A DNA stretch of 64,000 nt from Telluria mixta. Lineage in GTDB: Bacteria > Pseudomonadota > Gammaproteobacteria > Burkholderiales > Burkholderiaceae_D. Below the pieces are notes generated by a model, which saw only the letters and a program-made list of their open reading frames with translations, had not been told where the DNA came from and ran no database searches. The DNA lies in assembly GCF_029223865.1 (NCBI RefSeq), contig NZ_CP119520.1:5952001-6016000 (forward strand). Direction: 5' to 3'. The translations under genes and the position numbers were made by a program. How positions within the stretch are numbered: position 1 is the stretch's first letter; each line of letters starts with the position of its first letter. This document shows positions 27,471 through 35,783 of this stretch, one piece after another.

Positions 27471-27516
27471 GCGCTAGATCAACCGTTGCGCTGGGCCGCG
27501 GGCGCCCGAGCTGTTA

Positions 27517-27536
27517 TACTGTATAAAAACACAGTT
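27517..27536 (+). promoter_or_regulatory. LexA (SOS) box
   Basis: CTGT at 27519-27522 and ACAG at 27531-27534 are separated by exactly 8 A/T-rich bases, with TA before and TT after. This is very near the CTGT-N8-ACAG consensus used by beta- and gammaproteobacterial LexA. It ends 15 bases before the recombinase start codon, so LexA bound here would block transcription or early elongation. Confidence 0.75.
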
Positions 27537-27550
27537 ATTACAGCGCCGTC

Positions 27551-28714
27551 ATGCCGAACTTCACGCCCATCGACCTTGGTCCAACGATTCCGGAAGCGAT
27601 CACGACCGGCACGAGCGGCCGCCTCCACGTCAAGATGTACCGCCAGGCCGAGGACGCGATCACGGAAGCGACCACCGACATCGAACTGGCCCGCGAATTC
27701 ATCGCCCACGGCGAGCTGAGCGCGAAATCCATCCAGAACACGCAGAAGGAATTGTTCCGCTTCCTGACCTGGTGCCGCGAGGAAGCCAAAAAGACGCTGG
27801 CCCAGCTGAACGTTGCCGACCTGAACGCGTACAAGGAATTCCTCAAGGATCCCCCGCCCGAGTGGGTGTGCACGACGAAATGGCCACGCACCGATCCGCG
27901 CTACCGGCCCTTTACGGGGCCGCTGTCCGACGCGAGCCGGCGCCAGGCGATGATCGCCGTGAAGGGCCTGCTGGGCTTTGCCGAGCAGACGGGCTATCTG
28001 CGCCGAAATCCGGGCGCGCTCGTCCGCAACGTCCGGGCGCCGTCGGCGAGCCGCATCACGCGCTACCTGACGCAGGGCGCGATCGCGCTGGCGCTGGAAA
28101 CCGTCGCGCACCGTCCGGCCGACACGCCGGCCGCCCTCAAGCGCCGCGCCCGCGACCGCTTCCTGCTCGTCGCGTTCGCGCACACGGGTGCGCGCCTGAA
28201 CGAGATCGTGGGCGCATCGATGGGTTCGATCTACACGGAAGGCAACGGCCGGTGGTGGATCGATGTCGTCGGCAAGGGCAACAAGCCGCGTCGCCTGCCG
28301 GTGCCGCCGGAAATGCTGGACGCCTTCTGTTCTTATCGTCAGGCGTTCGGCCTGTTGCCGCAGACCGGCCGTACCGACGGGATGCCGCTCGTCCTGTCGA
28401 GCCGCAGCCGCGAGCTCGCGCGCATCACGGACGAAGCCGCCGCGGAAGCCATCAAGGCGATTTTCGCCGACGCGGCAGGCGTCGCGGACGGGCGCGGCGA
28501 CTTCGACACGGCCGCCACATTGCGCCAGGCATCCGCGCACTGGCTGCGCCACAGCATGCTGACGAATCACGCGAACAATGGCGTGCAGCTCAAGACCCTG
28601 CAGGACACGGCCGGCCACGCGAACATCGCGACGACGGCGGCCTATCTGCACAAGACCGACAACGAACGCTACGACGAAATCATCGCGTCGGTAAACGGCC
28701 GCGGCATCCTGTAG
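27551..28714 (+). CDS. Tyrosine recombinase/integrase-family protein
   Basis: A 387-residue site-specific recombinase. The N-terminal SAM-like core-binding domain covers about residues 36-160 (SIQNTQKELFRFLTWCREEA). The catalytic residues are visible: Arg215 (GARLNEI), Lys242 (VVGKGNKPR), His330/Arg333 (SAHWLRH), His356 (TAGHANI) and the nucleophile Tyr365 (TTAAYLH). All are intact, so it should be active. A LexA box stands immediately upstream. No other phage, transposition or conjugation genes and no att repeats are recognisable nearby. The role is unknown; it may be a domesticated recombinase or the sole survivor of an element. Confidence 0.88.
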   Translation: MPNFTPIDLGPTIPEAITTGTSGRLHVKMYRQAEDAITEATTDIELAREFIAHGELSAKSIQNTQKELFRFLTWCREEAKKTLAQLNVADLNAYKEFLKDPPPEWVCTTKWPRTDPRYRPFTGPLSDASRRQAMIAVKGLLGFAEQTGYLRRNPGALVRNVRAPSASRITRYLTQGAIALALETVAHRPADTPAALKRRARDRFLLVAFAHTGARLNEIVGASMGSIYTEGNGRWWIDVVGKGNKPRRLPVPPEMLDAFCSYRQAFGLLPQTGRTDGMPLVLSSRSRELARITDEAAAEAIKAIFADAAGVADGRGDFDTAATLRQASAHWLRHSMLTNHANNGVQLKTLQDTAGHANIATTAAYLHKTDNERYDEIIASVNGRGIL

Positions 28715-28755
28715 GCGCGCCGGGTCGCTGTACTGCGCGCTATACTGGAGGCATG

Positions 28756-29070
28756 ATGACGCCAGCCCACGCTACCAGCGGTATCGACGGCCAGGTGATC
28801 CTGCGCCCGGTGAGCCCGGTCGAATGGCCGGGCATGGTCAACCAGCGTCCTTACGAGGCGCTGATCGGCGTGGCGGATGGGGCGGGGCGCCACATTGAGG
28901 AAGTCCGCAGCGATCCGGACGGCCGTTTCCGCATCGTTCTCGAACCCGGCACCTACCTGCTGCGCCCTGAATCCGACGCCATCTACCCACAGGCGCCGGC
29001 GCAAACGGTCACGGTGACCAAGGACCAGTTCACGCCGGTACGCATTATTTACGACAGCGGCATCCGCTGA
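28756..29070 (+). CDS. Small beta-sandwich hypothetical protein (carboxypeptidase-regulatory-like)
   Basis: A 104-residue protein composed mainly of beta strands (GIDGQVILRPVSPVEWPGMV, RSDPDGRFRIVLEPGTYLLRPES, TVTVTKDQFTPVRIIYDSG). DPDGRFRIVLEPGTYLL is the hallmark strand pair of carboxypeptidase regulatory-like/transthyretin-fold domains. There is no signal peptide. The second of two adjacent ATGs (28756) has better spacing to GGAGG. Its TGA shares a TGATCA junction with the convergent gene. Function is unknown. Confidence 0.6.
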   Translation: MTPAHATSGIDGQVILRPVSPVEWPGMVNQRPYEALIGVADGAGRHIEEVRSDPDGRFRIVLEPGTYLLRPESDAIYPQAPAQTVTVTKDQFTPVRIIYDSGIR

Positions 29071-30564
29071 TCACGCCGTGAAGCCGATGCCGACGATACG
29101 GCTGCCCCAGTCGTGGTTGGTCAGGACGTCCTCGTTGACCAGCCATGCGCGCCGTGTGTTGCGCGGATCCACCGTGACCGCCGAATAGTCGCCCCAGCGG
29201 CCACCGGTGAAGTACGTCGGACTCGTGAAGGCCGCGATACCGGGACTCAGCGAGTACGTCGTGCCGTTGTTGTGGTCGAAGCCCGAGAATCGCACCTGGG
29301 CATTCGTACCCCGCGGCGGGTCGGTCATCGTCCAGGTCACGTAGATGTCGTTTGCGCCGTTGGCCGCGATCGAGGCGTTGAAGTCGAACGACGTCGATGT
29401 CCCGAAGAAGAATGCGCTTTGCACGAGCGAACTGGTGGCCGTGTTGATCTGGTAGAACTTGGGCGCCGCATAACCCACCAGGTTCACGGTATGGACCTGC
29501 CACAGGAAGTCGCCCGTCTGCGTGCTGGCGTTGACGAAGCGGCCGTCGAGCGTATCCAGCGTGGACGTCGTCCCCGGCTGCGGCGCGTCGGGCGGCGCGG
29601 TGTAGGCGGGCACCGCCACGTTCACCGGTCCCGTCAGCTGGATGGCGTTCGGCCGGCTCGAGTTCGTCAGCGTGTAGAGGCTCAGCGAGCTGCCGCCCGA
29701 CGCGGCGATCAGGTACGTGCGTGCATTCTGGTCGAGCACGATCGGCGGCGCCAGGGTAGCGCGCAGGCCCGTGAAGACGGGGACGGAGAAGCCGAGACCG
29801 TTGTACAGGCGCGCTTTCGCCACGGCGAACATGTCGGCGCCCCGGAAGCCGCCGGACGCCGTGAACACGTTGGCCGTGATGATGACCGAGTCCTGGTCGT
29901 AGCCGAGCTGCGGGTAATCCCAGAAATCGCCCGCGTTGAAGGTCACGTTCAGCGCGTAGATGAAGTACGAGCCGAGCGGATTCGACGTCGTGGAAATCGC
30001 CACGAAAAAGAGCTGGCGCGTGCCCGATTCCTGGAACGCGTCGGCCGTCACGACCCAGCGGTTCCACACGCTGTCATACACGGCGCGCGGATCGAACAGC
30101 ACGCGGGTGGTGTAGCCGAAGAAGGCCGCCAGCGAAATGCTCGTGCGCTGGCTCGGATTCGCCCGCAGGAAGATGTCGATGTGCGAGTTCGTCACCTCGA
30201 CGAAATGGTCGAGGCCAACCGCGCCATGCGTATCCGGGGGAATCAGGCCGTCCACGTCCGTCGCGCCCGCGAAATTCGGGCCGACGAGGCCGATCGGCGC
30301 ACGGGGGAGGGCTTCGGCTTCGGCTTCGAGCTCCGCCTCGACCGGCTTTTCGGCCGTCCGGTCCTGCGCACGCAGCTTCGTCTTGAGCTCCTCGTACTCG
30401 GCGGCAGGCATCGTCGGCAGGAAAGGCTTCGACTTTCCTTGCGCGACCGCACGGGCATTCGGTGCCAAATTGCTTTCCATATCGTGCAGCATGGCCTCCA
30501 CGGTCCGCAGCTGCGGCGCCGGTGCCTCCAGCCGGGTTCCGATTTCGATAGCAGAATGTTTCAC
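29071..30564 (-). CDS. Large hypothetical protein, beta-rich, of unknown function
   Basis: A 497-residue protein. The first 100 residues are charged and helical (Glu-rich EAELEAEAEAL). The remainder is a repeating beta-rich domain (DGLIPPDTHGAVGLDHFVEVTNSHIDIF, later GGRWGDYSAVTVDPRNTRRAWLVNEDV), reminiscent of secreted beta-propeller-like proteins with a PPDTHGAVG motif. I chose the GTG at 30564 because AAAGGAG precedes it by 7 bases; an ATG 18 bases upstream is also in frame but overlaps that site. The predicted protein has no clear signal peptide, which is odd for this family. Downstream is the convergent small gene. Confidence 0.6.
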   Translation of the reverse strand: MKHSAIEIGTRLEAPAPQLRTVEAMLHDMESNLAPNARAVAQGKSKPFLPTMPAAEYEELKTKLRAQDRTAEKPVEAELEAEAEALPRAPIGLVGPNFAGATDVDGLIPPDTHGAVGLDHFVEVTNSHIDIFLRANPSQRTSISLAAFFGYTTRVLFDPRAVYDSVWNRWVVTADAFQESGTRQLFFVAISTTSNPLGSYFIYALNVTFNAGDFWDYPQLGYDQDSVIITANVFTASGGFRGADMFAVAKARLYNGLGFSVPVFTGLRATLAPPIVLDQNARTYLIAASGGSSLSLYTLTNSSRPNAIQLTGPVNVAVPAYTAPPDAPQPGTTSTLDTLDGRFVNASTQTGDFLWQVHTVNLVGYAAPKFYQINTATSSLVQSAFFFGTSTSFDFNASIAANGANDIYVTWTMTDPPRGTNAQVRFSGFDHNNGTTYSLSPGIAAFTSPTYFTGGRWGDYSAVTVDPRNTRRAWLVNEDVLTNHDWGSRIVGIGFTA

Positions 30565-30958
30565 GGCATTACTCCTTTCCATTGAAATTGCTTGCAGCGC
30601 TGGAACCAGCAGACGGGCAGGCGCCATTCCTGCGCCGTTCACTATCGTGACAAACGGGCTGGACGTCGTTGATGGCGGTCAGGGGGAAAGGGCTCCGCGT
30701 GTGAGAAGGAATTTCCTAATACCGGGAGAATTAACTGAGGCTCGGCGAGGAATTGCGTGCATCCACTTCGGAAATTGGCAGCGCATCTTTAGGTGTTCGT
30801 TTTAATACACACTTTTAGACTTGAGTCGTATCAAACGGCTAAATCAGCCCTTATAGCAGTATCTCACTTCGTATCGGTTTTGGCCGTCCTACACTTGATA
30901 GTCACGGCGTAATGCAACACCTGTTTCAGTGCCGTTTGGCACAAAAGCGTACACGTCC
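30565..30958. other. Intergenic region upstream of the polysaccharide locus
   Basis: Nearly 400 bases, distinctly A/T-richer than its flanks, separate two divergently transcribed genes. It must hold the promoters for the hypothetical beta-rich protein and for the flippase-led polysaccharide operon. I found no RNA gene, repeat or confident -10/-35 pair. Confidence 0.5.
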
Positions 30959-32260
30959 ATGTTAAATAGCGTCAGAGTGTTCTTCCAGGGCGAATTCAAC
31001 CGTAATGTTGTCACCCTGATGACAGGGACCGGGCTCGCGCAGCTTATTCCCCTCGCGGTAACGCCGATCCTGTCCCGCCTTTACCCGCCGGAGCAATTCG
31101 GCGTACTCGCGCTCTTTGTCTCGGTGGTATCGAGCTTGTCCGCCCTGGCCACCGGCCGTTACGAATTCGCGATCATGCTGCCGCGTAAGGATGTCGATGC
31201 CACCAATATCGCGGCAATGTCGATCACGATCAATCTGATCGTCAGCGTCGCCCTGTTCGCAGTCGCCTGCATATTCGGCAAGTCCATATCGAACGCATTG
31301 GGAAACGAGTCGATGTCGATCTGGCTGTATGTCGTTCCGCTGGCAGTTTTTCTGAATGGTATTTACGCGAATCTAAAATACTGGAGCAATCGCCACAAAC
31401 TGTACTTCTTGATGGCGCATCGGCAAGTACTTCAGAGTGGAGGGACCTCGGCGGTGCAGCTCGGCCTCGGGCTGCTCCGCGTCGGCGCCGGAGGATTGGT
31501 GACAGGAAGCGTCGCCGGCCAGGCGCTGGCGACAGGAATGATGGCGGGCATGGTGCGCCGCCATTGCCCGCACTTCTGGCGCGGCATCGACAGGCGCAAG
31601 ATGCTGGCCCTGGCGAAGCGTTACCGAAGCTGTCCGCAATATCTGGTGCCGGCCCATACATTGGGTGCAGTGTCGGTCCAACTGCCCACGATATTCATCA
31701 ATGCGGCGTTCGGCCTGGCGGCGTCGGGATTTTTCATGCTGGCCGAGAGGGTGATCGGCATGCCGCTGTCGCTGATTTCAGGCTCGATTGGCGATGTGTT
31801 CAGGCAGGAAATCAACGACGCTTTTCTGGCGGGGAACCGTTGCAGGGAAATATTTATTTCGACACTCAAAAAGCTTGTGGCGGTCGCCACACCCCCATTC
31901 GTGGTCCTGCTATTTTTTGCACCATCGCTATTTTCACTGGTATTCGGTGAAAAGTGGCGTGTTGCGGGCGAATATGCCCGATTGATGTGCCCGATGTTTT
32001 ACCTGCGCTTCATCAGTAACCCTTTGAGCCTGGTTGCGATAATCGCCCAGAAGAATCGATTCGAGTTTTGGTGGCAGGTGGGTATGTTGCTATTCCTGAT
32101 GATCGTGGCGGCAACACATTACCTCATTCGCCTGGACGTGAAAATGTACATCGCAGGCTTCGTGATTATCTACAGCGTATTTGATCTCGCAAATCTTTTC
32201 GCTTCATATAAATTCGCCTGCGATGGCGACTTGCGGAAGCCTGTTAGCCGAGCGCCTTGA
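30959..32260 (+). CDS. Polysaccharide flippase (Wzx/MATE-like oligosaccharide exporter)
   Basis: A 433-residue inner-membrane protein with about 12 predicted helices, beginning VVTLMTGTGLAQLIPLAVTPILSRLYPPEQFG. This RLYPPEXFG motif is standard for Wzx/PST-type flippases that turn undecaprenyl-linked repeat units to the periplasm. It is AT-richer than neighbouring genes, which is typical of polysaccharide genes. It leads a cluster with acyltransferases, a ligase/polymerase and a glycosyltransferase. I took the ATG at 30959; a GTG 30 bases upstream is an alternative. Confidence 0.88.
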   Translation: MLNSVRVFFQGEFNRNVVTLMTGTGLAQLIPLAVTPILSRLYPPEQFGVLALFVSVVSSLSALATGRYEFAIMLPRKDVDATNIAAMSITINLIVSVALFAVACIFGKSISNALGNESMSIWLYVVPLAVFLNGIYANLKYWSNRHKLYFLMAHRQVLQSGGTSAVQLGLGLLRVGAGGLVTGSVAGQALATGMMAGMVRRHCPHFWRGIDRRKMLALAKRYRSCPQYLVPAHTLGAVSVQLPTIFINAAFGLAASGFFMLAERVIGMPLSLISGSIGDVFRQEINDAFLAGNRCREIFISTLKKLVAVATPPFVVLLFFAPSLFSLVFGEKWRVAGEYARLMCPMFYLRFISNPLSLVAIIAQKNRFEFWWQVGMLLFLMIVAATHYLIRLDVKMYIAGFVIIYSVFDLANLFASYKFACDGDLRKPVSRAP

Positions 32261-32305
32261 TCGGCTCCGCAGTTTGAATCGTTGTTTCATGATGGGGACA
32301 AGGCA

Positions 32306-33337
32306 ATGGATGCAGTTATTCAAGGGTTGAACGGAAAAGCAAGCGAAAATGCGCGGCACCCGTCCGATACGCTGCTGAACCAAGCGGAGTATCGAAACCT
32401 GTGTGCAGCCGAGCCGTCGATCCCGATTTTTTCGAACGCCTGGTGGCTTGATGCGGTAGCGGGGCCGGACGGTTGGGACGTCGCGCTGGCAAGGGTCAAT
32501 GGACGAATCGTCGGCGCCATGCCGTTCTGCGTGGCCATGCGGTACGGCATGAAGGTAATCCAGCAGCCGCCTTTGACCCCCGTACTCGGGCCGTGGATAC
32601 GGGACGACGGCGGCAGCCCCGCCACCAGACTGAGCAACGAGCAAAAGATCATGCAGTCGCTGATCGAGCTGCTACCCCGGTTCGACCATTTCAGCCAGAC
32701 CTGGAACAAGGATTTGTCGAACTGGCTGCCTTTTTACTGGAACGGTTTCAGCCAGTCGACCGAATACACCTACGTCGTTCCCGGACTGGATGACCTGGAC
32801 AGCGTCTGGAGCAGGTTCGATCCCACGCGTCGCAAACATTGCAGAACCGCTGTTGCGCGGCACAATCTGCGGGTGCGCGAGGACCTGCCGCTCGACGCTT
32901 TCCTGGCCCTCCACAGGATGACGATCGAAAATCGCGGCGTCGCACAGGGGTTCACCGACGATTGCCTGCGCCGCCTGGACGCCGCCTGTGTCGAGCACAA
33001 GCAACGCAAGCTCCACATCGTTGTCGACGAGGCGGGCCGGCATTGCTCCGCCACCTATACGGTGTGGGACAACAATTGTGCGTACGCATTGCTGAAGGGT
33101 TCCGACCCCGACATGCGCCATACCCAGGCGCCCAGTGTCTGCCAATGGGAAGCCATCAAGTTCAGTGCCACGGTTGCCCCGAAATACGATTTTCTCGGAA
33201 ACATGAATCCCTCGATCGAACCCTATGTACGCAGCTTTGGCACGGAGCAGACGCCGGTATTCACCATCACCAAAACCCCCTCGCGGCTGCTGCGCCTGCG
33301 CCGCGGCCTGATCTCGGCGCTCGCCAGCGGACACTAG
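32306..33337 (+). CDS. FemAB-like GNAT acyltransferase (copy 1)
   Basis: A 343-residue GNAT-fold enzyme of the FemAB/FemX-like group found in exopolysaccharide loci. The first GNAT half includes WWLDAVAGPDGWDVAL and YGMKVIQQPPLTPVLGPW. The second includes RKHCRTAVARHNL, a helix with FLALHRMTIENRGV and the C-terminal FLGNMNPSIEPYVRSFG...KTPSRLL. The YNFSG/FLGNM-type strand is a conserved family end. Such proteins transfer amino acids or acyl groups to lipid-linked glycans. The donor is unknown. Starts at 32306 with AAGG close upstream. It is a paralogue of the next gene. Confidence 0.75.
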   Translation: MDAVIQGLNGKASENARHPSDTLLNQAEYRNLCAAEPSIPIFSNAWWLDAVAGPDGWDVALARVNGRIVGAMPFCVAMRYGMKVIQQPPLTPVLGPWIRDDGGSPATRLSNEQKIMQSLIELLPRFDHFSQTWNKDLSNWLPFYWNGFSQSTEYTYVVPGLDDLDSVWSRFDPTRRKHCRTAVARHNLRVREDLPLDAFLALHRMTIENRGVAQGFTDDCLRRLDAACVEHKQRKLHIVVDEAGRHCSATYTVWDNNCAYALLKGSDPDMRHTQAPSVCQWEAIKFSATVAPKYDFLGNMNPSIEPYVRSFGTEQTPVFTITKTPSRLLRLRRGLISALASGH

Positions 33338-33366
33338 GAACGCCTCTTTTACCGAAAGCCAGCCCG

Positions 33367-34413
33367 ATGACGACTATCCCGCCCAAGGCGCCGCCGTCCG
33401 CGGCGACGCAGCCGCACGCCAACGACCATGCACAGGCCACGAGCGACAATGCGTCGCCTAAGGAAACGTATCGGCAGTTCTGCGCCCAGGAACGGTCGCT
33501 GCCCCTGTTTTCGCGCGACTGGTGGCTGGACGCGGCAGCGGGCCGGGACGGGTGGGACGTCGCGCTCGTCAAAAAAGGCAGCGAAATGCTCGCCGCCATG
33601 CCTTATGTGGTCCGCAGTCGCTACGGCATGAAGATCGTCACGCAGCCCGCGCTCACGCCCATTCTCGGCCCCTGGCTGCGGCCGACCGGAGGCAGGCAGG
33701 CGGCGCGGCTGAGCAACGACAAGGACGTGATGCAAGCGTTGATCGATCAGCTGCCCCGTTTCGCTCACTTCGCGCAGACCTGGCATCCCAGCGTCACGAA
33801 CTGGCAGCCTTTCTTCTGGAATGGCTTCCGCCAAACCACGTATTACACCTTCGTTCTCCCTGAATTGACCGACATCGACAAATTGTGGGCCGGGTTCGAA
33901 GGGAAGACGCGCCGCGCCATCACCAAGGCGCAGAAGCAACACCAACTGCAAGTCCGCAGCGACGTCCCGCTCGACCTGCTTCTCGACCTGAACCGCAAGA
34001 CCTTTGCACGCCAGGGCTTGCCCCCACCGTATCCCGACGACTTCGTCCGGCGCCTCGACGCCGCATGCCGGGAGCGCGGCTGCAGCAGGGTGTTCTGCGC
34101 GATCGATCCCGACGGCGCCGCGCATGCGGCCTGCTACATCGTCTGGGACGAGCACAGCGCCTACGGGTTGATCTCGGGCACGGACCCTGCCTATCGCGGG
34201 AGCGAGGCCAACAGTCTTTGCGTATGGGAGTCGCTCCTCCACGCCGCCCGCGTGACCCGCCAATACAATTTCTCCGGTTCGATGATCGAGCCGTTCGAGG
34301 GCTATCTGCGCGGCTTCGGCGGCAACCATGTACCGTATTTTCACGTCAGCAAAACCCCGTCGCGGCTGCTGACCATGCGCCAAGGCCTGCTGTCACTCAC
34401 CGGGAAGAACTGA
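33367..34413 (+). CDS. FemAB-like GNAT acyltransferase (copy 2)
   Basis: A 348-residue paralogue of the preceding protein, sharing WWLDAAAGRDGWDVAL, YGMKIVTQPALTPILGPW, LSNDKDVMQALI, a YNFSGSMIEPFEGYLRGFGG motif and the KTPSRLL ending. It has an extra 30-residue disordered N-terminus. Its TGA shares a base with the ATG of the deacetylase-like gene (TGATG). Two copies in tandem suggest two acyl modifications, or a heteromeric enzyme acting on the same glycan. That is inference; the donor is unknown. Confidence 0.75.
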   Translation: MTTIPPKAPPSAATQPHANDHAQATSDNASPKETYRQFCAQERSLPLFSRDWWLDAAAGRDGWDVALVKKGSEMLAAMPYVVRSRYGMKIVTQPALTPILGPWLRPTGGRQAARLSNDKDVMQALIDQLPRFAHFAQTWHPSVTNWQPFFWNGFRQTTYYTFVLPELTDIDKLWAGFEGKTRRAITKAQKQHQLQVRSDVPLDLLLDLNRKTFARQGLPPPYPDDFVRRLDAACRERGCSRVFCAIDPDGAAHAACYIVWDEHSAYGLISGTDPAYRGSEANSLCVWESLLHAARVTRQYNFSGSMIEPFEGYLRGFGGNHVPYFHVSKTPSRLLTMRQGLLSLTGKN

Positions 34414-35771
34414 TGCTGCGGGTCTCACTTCCGGAAAGTCACCGCCCCGAGCGCACGTGGATCTGCAAGGTTCTGCTCGGAGAATTCCTGGGGCTCGATG
34501 TCGAGCTCGCGTTCGACCGCGTGGACGCGGTGCGCATCAGCGCGGCCGGCAGGACACTGCGTTTGCCGGACACCTTCTTTGCCGGGGCCGCGGGCACCGA
34601 CGCGAGGCCGCAACGCTGGATCGTCGCCCACAGCGGTCTCGATGCCCGTCTGTGCGAGGCCAGCGTCCCGGTGCTGTTCGGCGCGCCCGGCTTCACGATA
34701 GACGCGAGCGGCAACGCCGCGCTGTCGCTCGATGTCTTCGGATCGGCATTCTTCATGCTCGCACGCTACGAGGAATCGGTCAGTCCCGCGCGCGACGGAC
34801 ATCAACGGTTCCCCGCCAACCTGTCGCTTGCCGTACGCCAGGGTTTTCTAGATCGCCCGATCGTGGACGAGTATGCCGAGATCCTGTGGGCGGCCATCCA
34901 CAGGCTATGGCCCACGCTCGCCAGGAAGCGACGTGCCGCACGCAAGCTGATCAGCTGCGACGTCGACCTGCCGTTCGATCCGGCCTGCGCATCGATGTCG
35001 CGTCTCGGCAAGCGGCTGGTGGGCCGCGCGGTACGGGAGCGCTCGCTGAGTGCGCTGCTCGCGACCGCCGGCAACTACTGGGCCGTCAAGCGCGGGAACC
35101 AGGCACGCGATCCTTACTGGCATGCGTTGTCGTGGATGATGGATGTGAACGAGAGGGCGGGCAACCAGGTCACGTTCAACTTCATTCCCGAAAGGACCGA
35201 CGGCGCGATGGACAATGCGCCGGGCATCGACCATCGGCGCATGCGCGAGCTGCTGCGCACCGTGCATGCGCGCGGCCACCTGGTCGGCATTCACCCCGGC
35301 TATAACACCTACCGGCATCCGGACGCGTTTACGCGCTCGACCGCGGCCCTTCAGCGCGCCATGGACCAGGAAGGCATCCGCCAGGACGAGCTGGGCGGGC
35401 GCCAGCACTACCTCCGGTGGGACGTGCGGACCACGCCGCAGTTGTGGGCAGCGAACGGGCTGGCTTACGACAGCACCCTGTCTTACCCGACGATCGCCGG
35501 ATTTCGCACGGGCACCTGTCACGAATACACGATGTACGACCTGGTCGGGCGCCGGCCGCTCGCTCTGAAGCAACGGCCGCTGATCGTCATGGAAAACGCG
35601 GTGATCGACGAACCCAACATGGGACTGGGCCACGGCGAACGAGCGCTTGCCGCGATGCGGCACTACAAGCAGATCTGTGCCCGTTTCGATGGCAACTTCA
35701 CGCTGCTCTGGCATAACTCGTCGTTCACGGGCGAAGTTGACCGGGCAATGTATTGCGACCTCATCCAATAG
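34413..35771 (+). CDS. Polysaccharide deacetylase-like protein
   Basis: A 452-residue soluble protein with a beta-sandwich-like N-terminal region (residues 1-175, ending KRRAARKLISCDVDLPFD) and a C-terminal NodB-type fold. The fold carries ISCDVDLPFDP (metal-binding Asp), VGIHPGYNTY (His motif) and LIVMENAVIDEP. It therefore resembles the DUF7033/polysaccharide-deacetylase proteins found in O-antigen and exopolysaccharide loci. The classic second His pair is not obvious, so activity is uncertain. It is coupled by TGATG to the upstream acyltransferase. Presumed role: de-N-acetylation of the glycan or of a lipid-linked precursor. Confidence 0.75.
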   Translation: MLRVSLPESHRPERTWICKVLLGEFLGLDVELAFDRVDAVRISAAGRTLRLPDTFFAGAAGTDARPQRWIVAHSGLDARLCEASVPVLFGAPGFTIDASGNAALSLDVFGSAFFMLARYEESVSPARDGHQRFPANLSLAVRQGFLDRPIVDEYAEILWAAIHRLWPTLARKRRAARKLISCDVDLPFDPACASMSRLGKRLVGRAVRERSLSALLATAGNYWAVKRGNQARDPYWHALSWMMDVNERAGNQVTFNFIPERTDGAMDNAPGIDHRRMRELLRTVHARGHLVGIHPGYNTYRHPDAFTRSTAALQRAMDQEGIRQDELGGRQHYLRWDVRTTPQLWAANGLAYDSTLSYPTIAGFRTGTCHEYTMYDLVGRRPLALKQRPLIVMENAVIDEPNMGLGHGERALAAMRHYKQICARFDGNFTLLWHNSSFTGEVDRAMYCDLIQ

Positions 35772-35783
35772 GCGGGCCGACCA

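Noticed and set aside
30565-30958. Possible sigma-54 promoter from a TGGCAC element
   Set aside because: No TGC element stands at the required spacing, so it is not supported.
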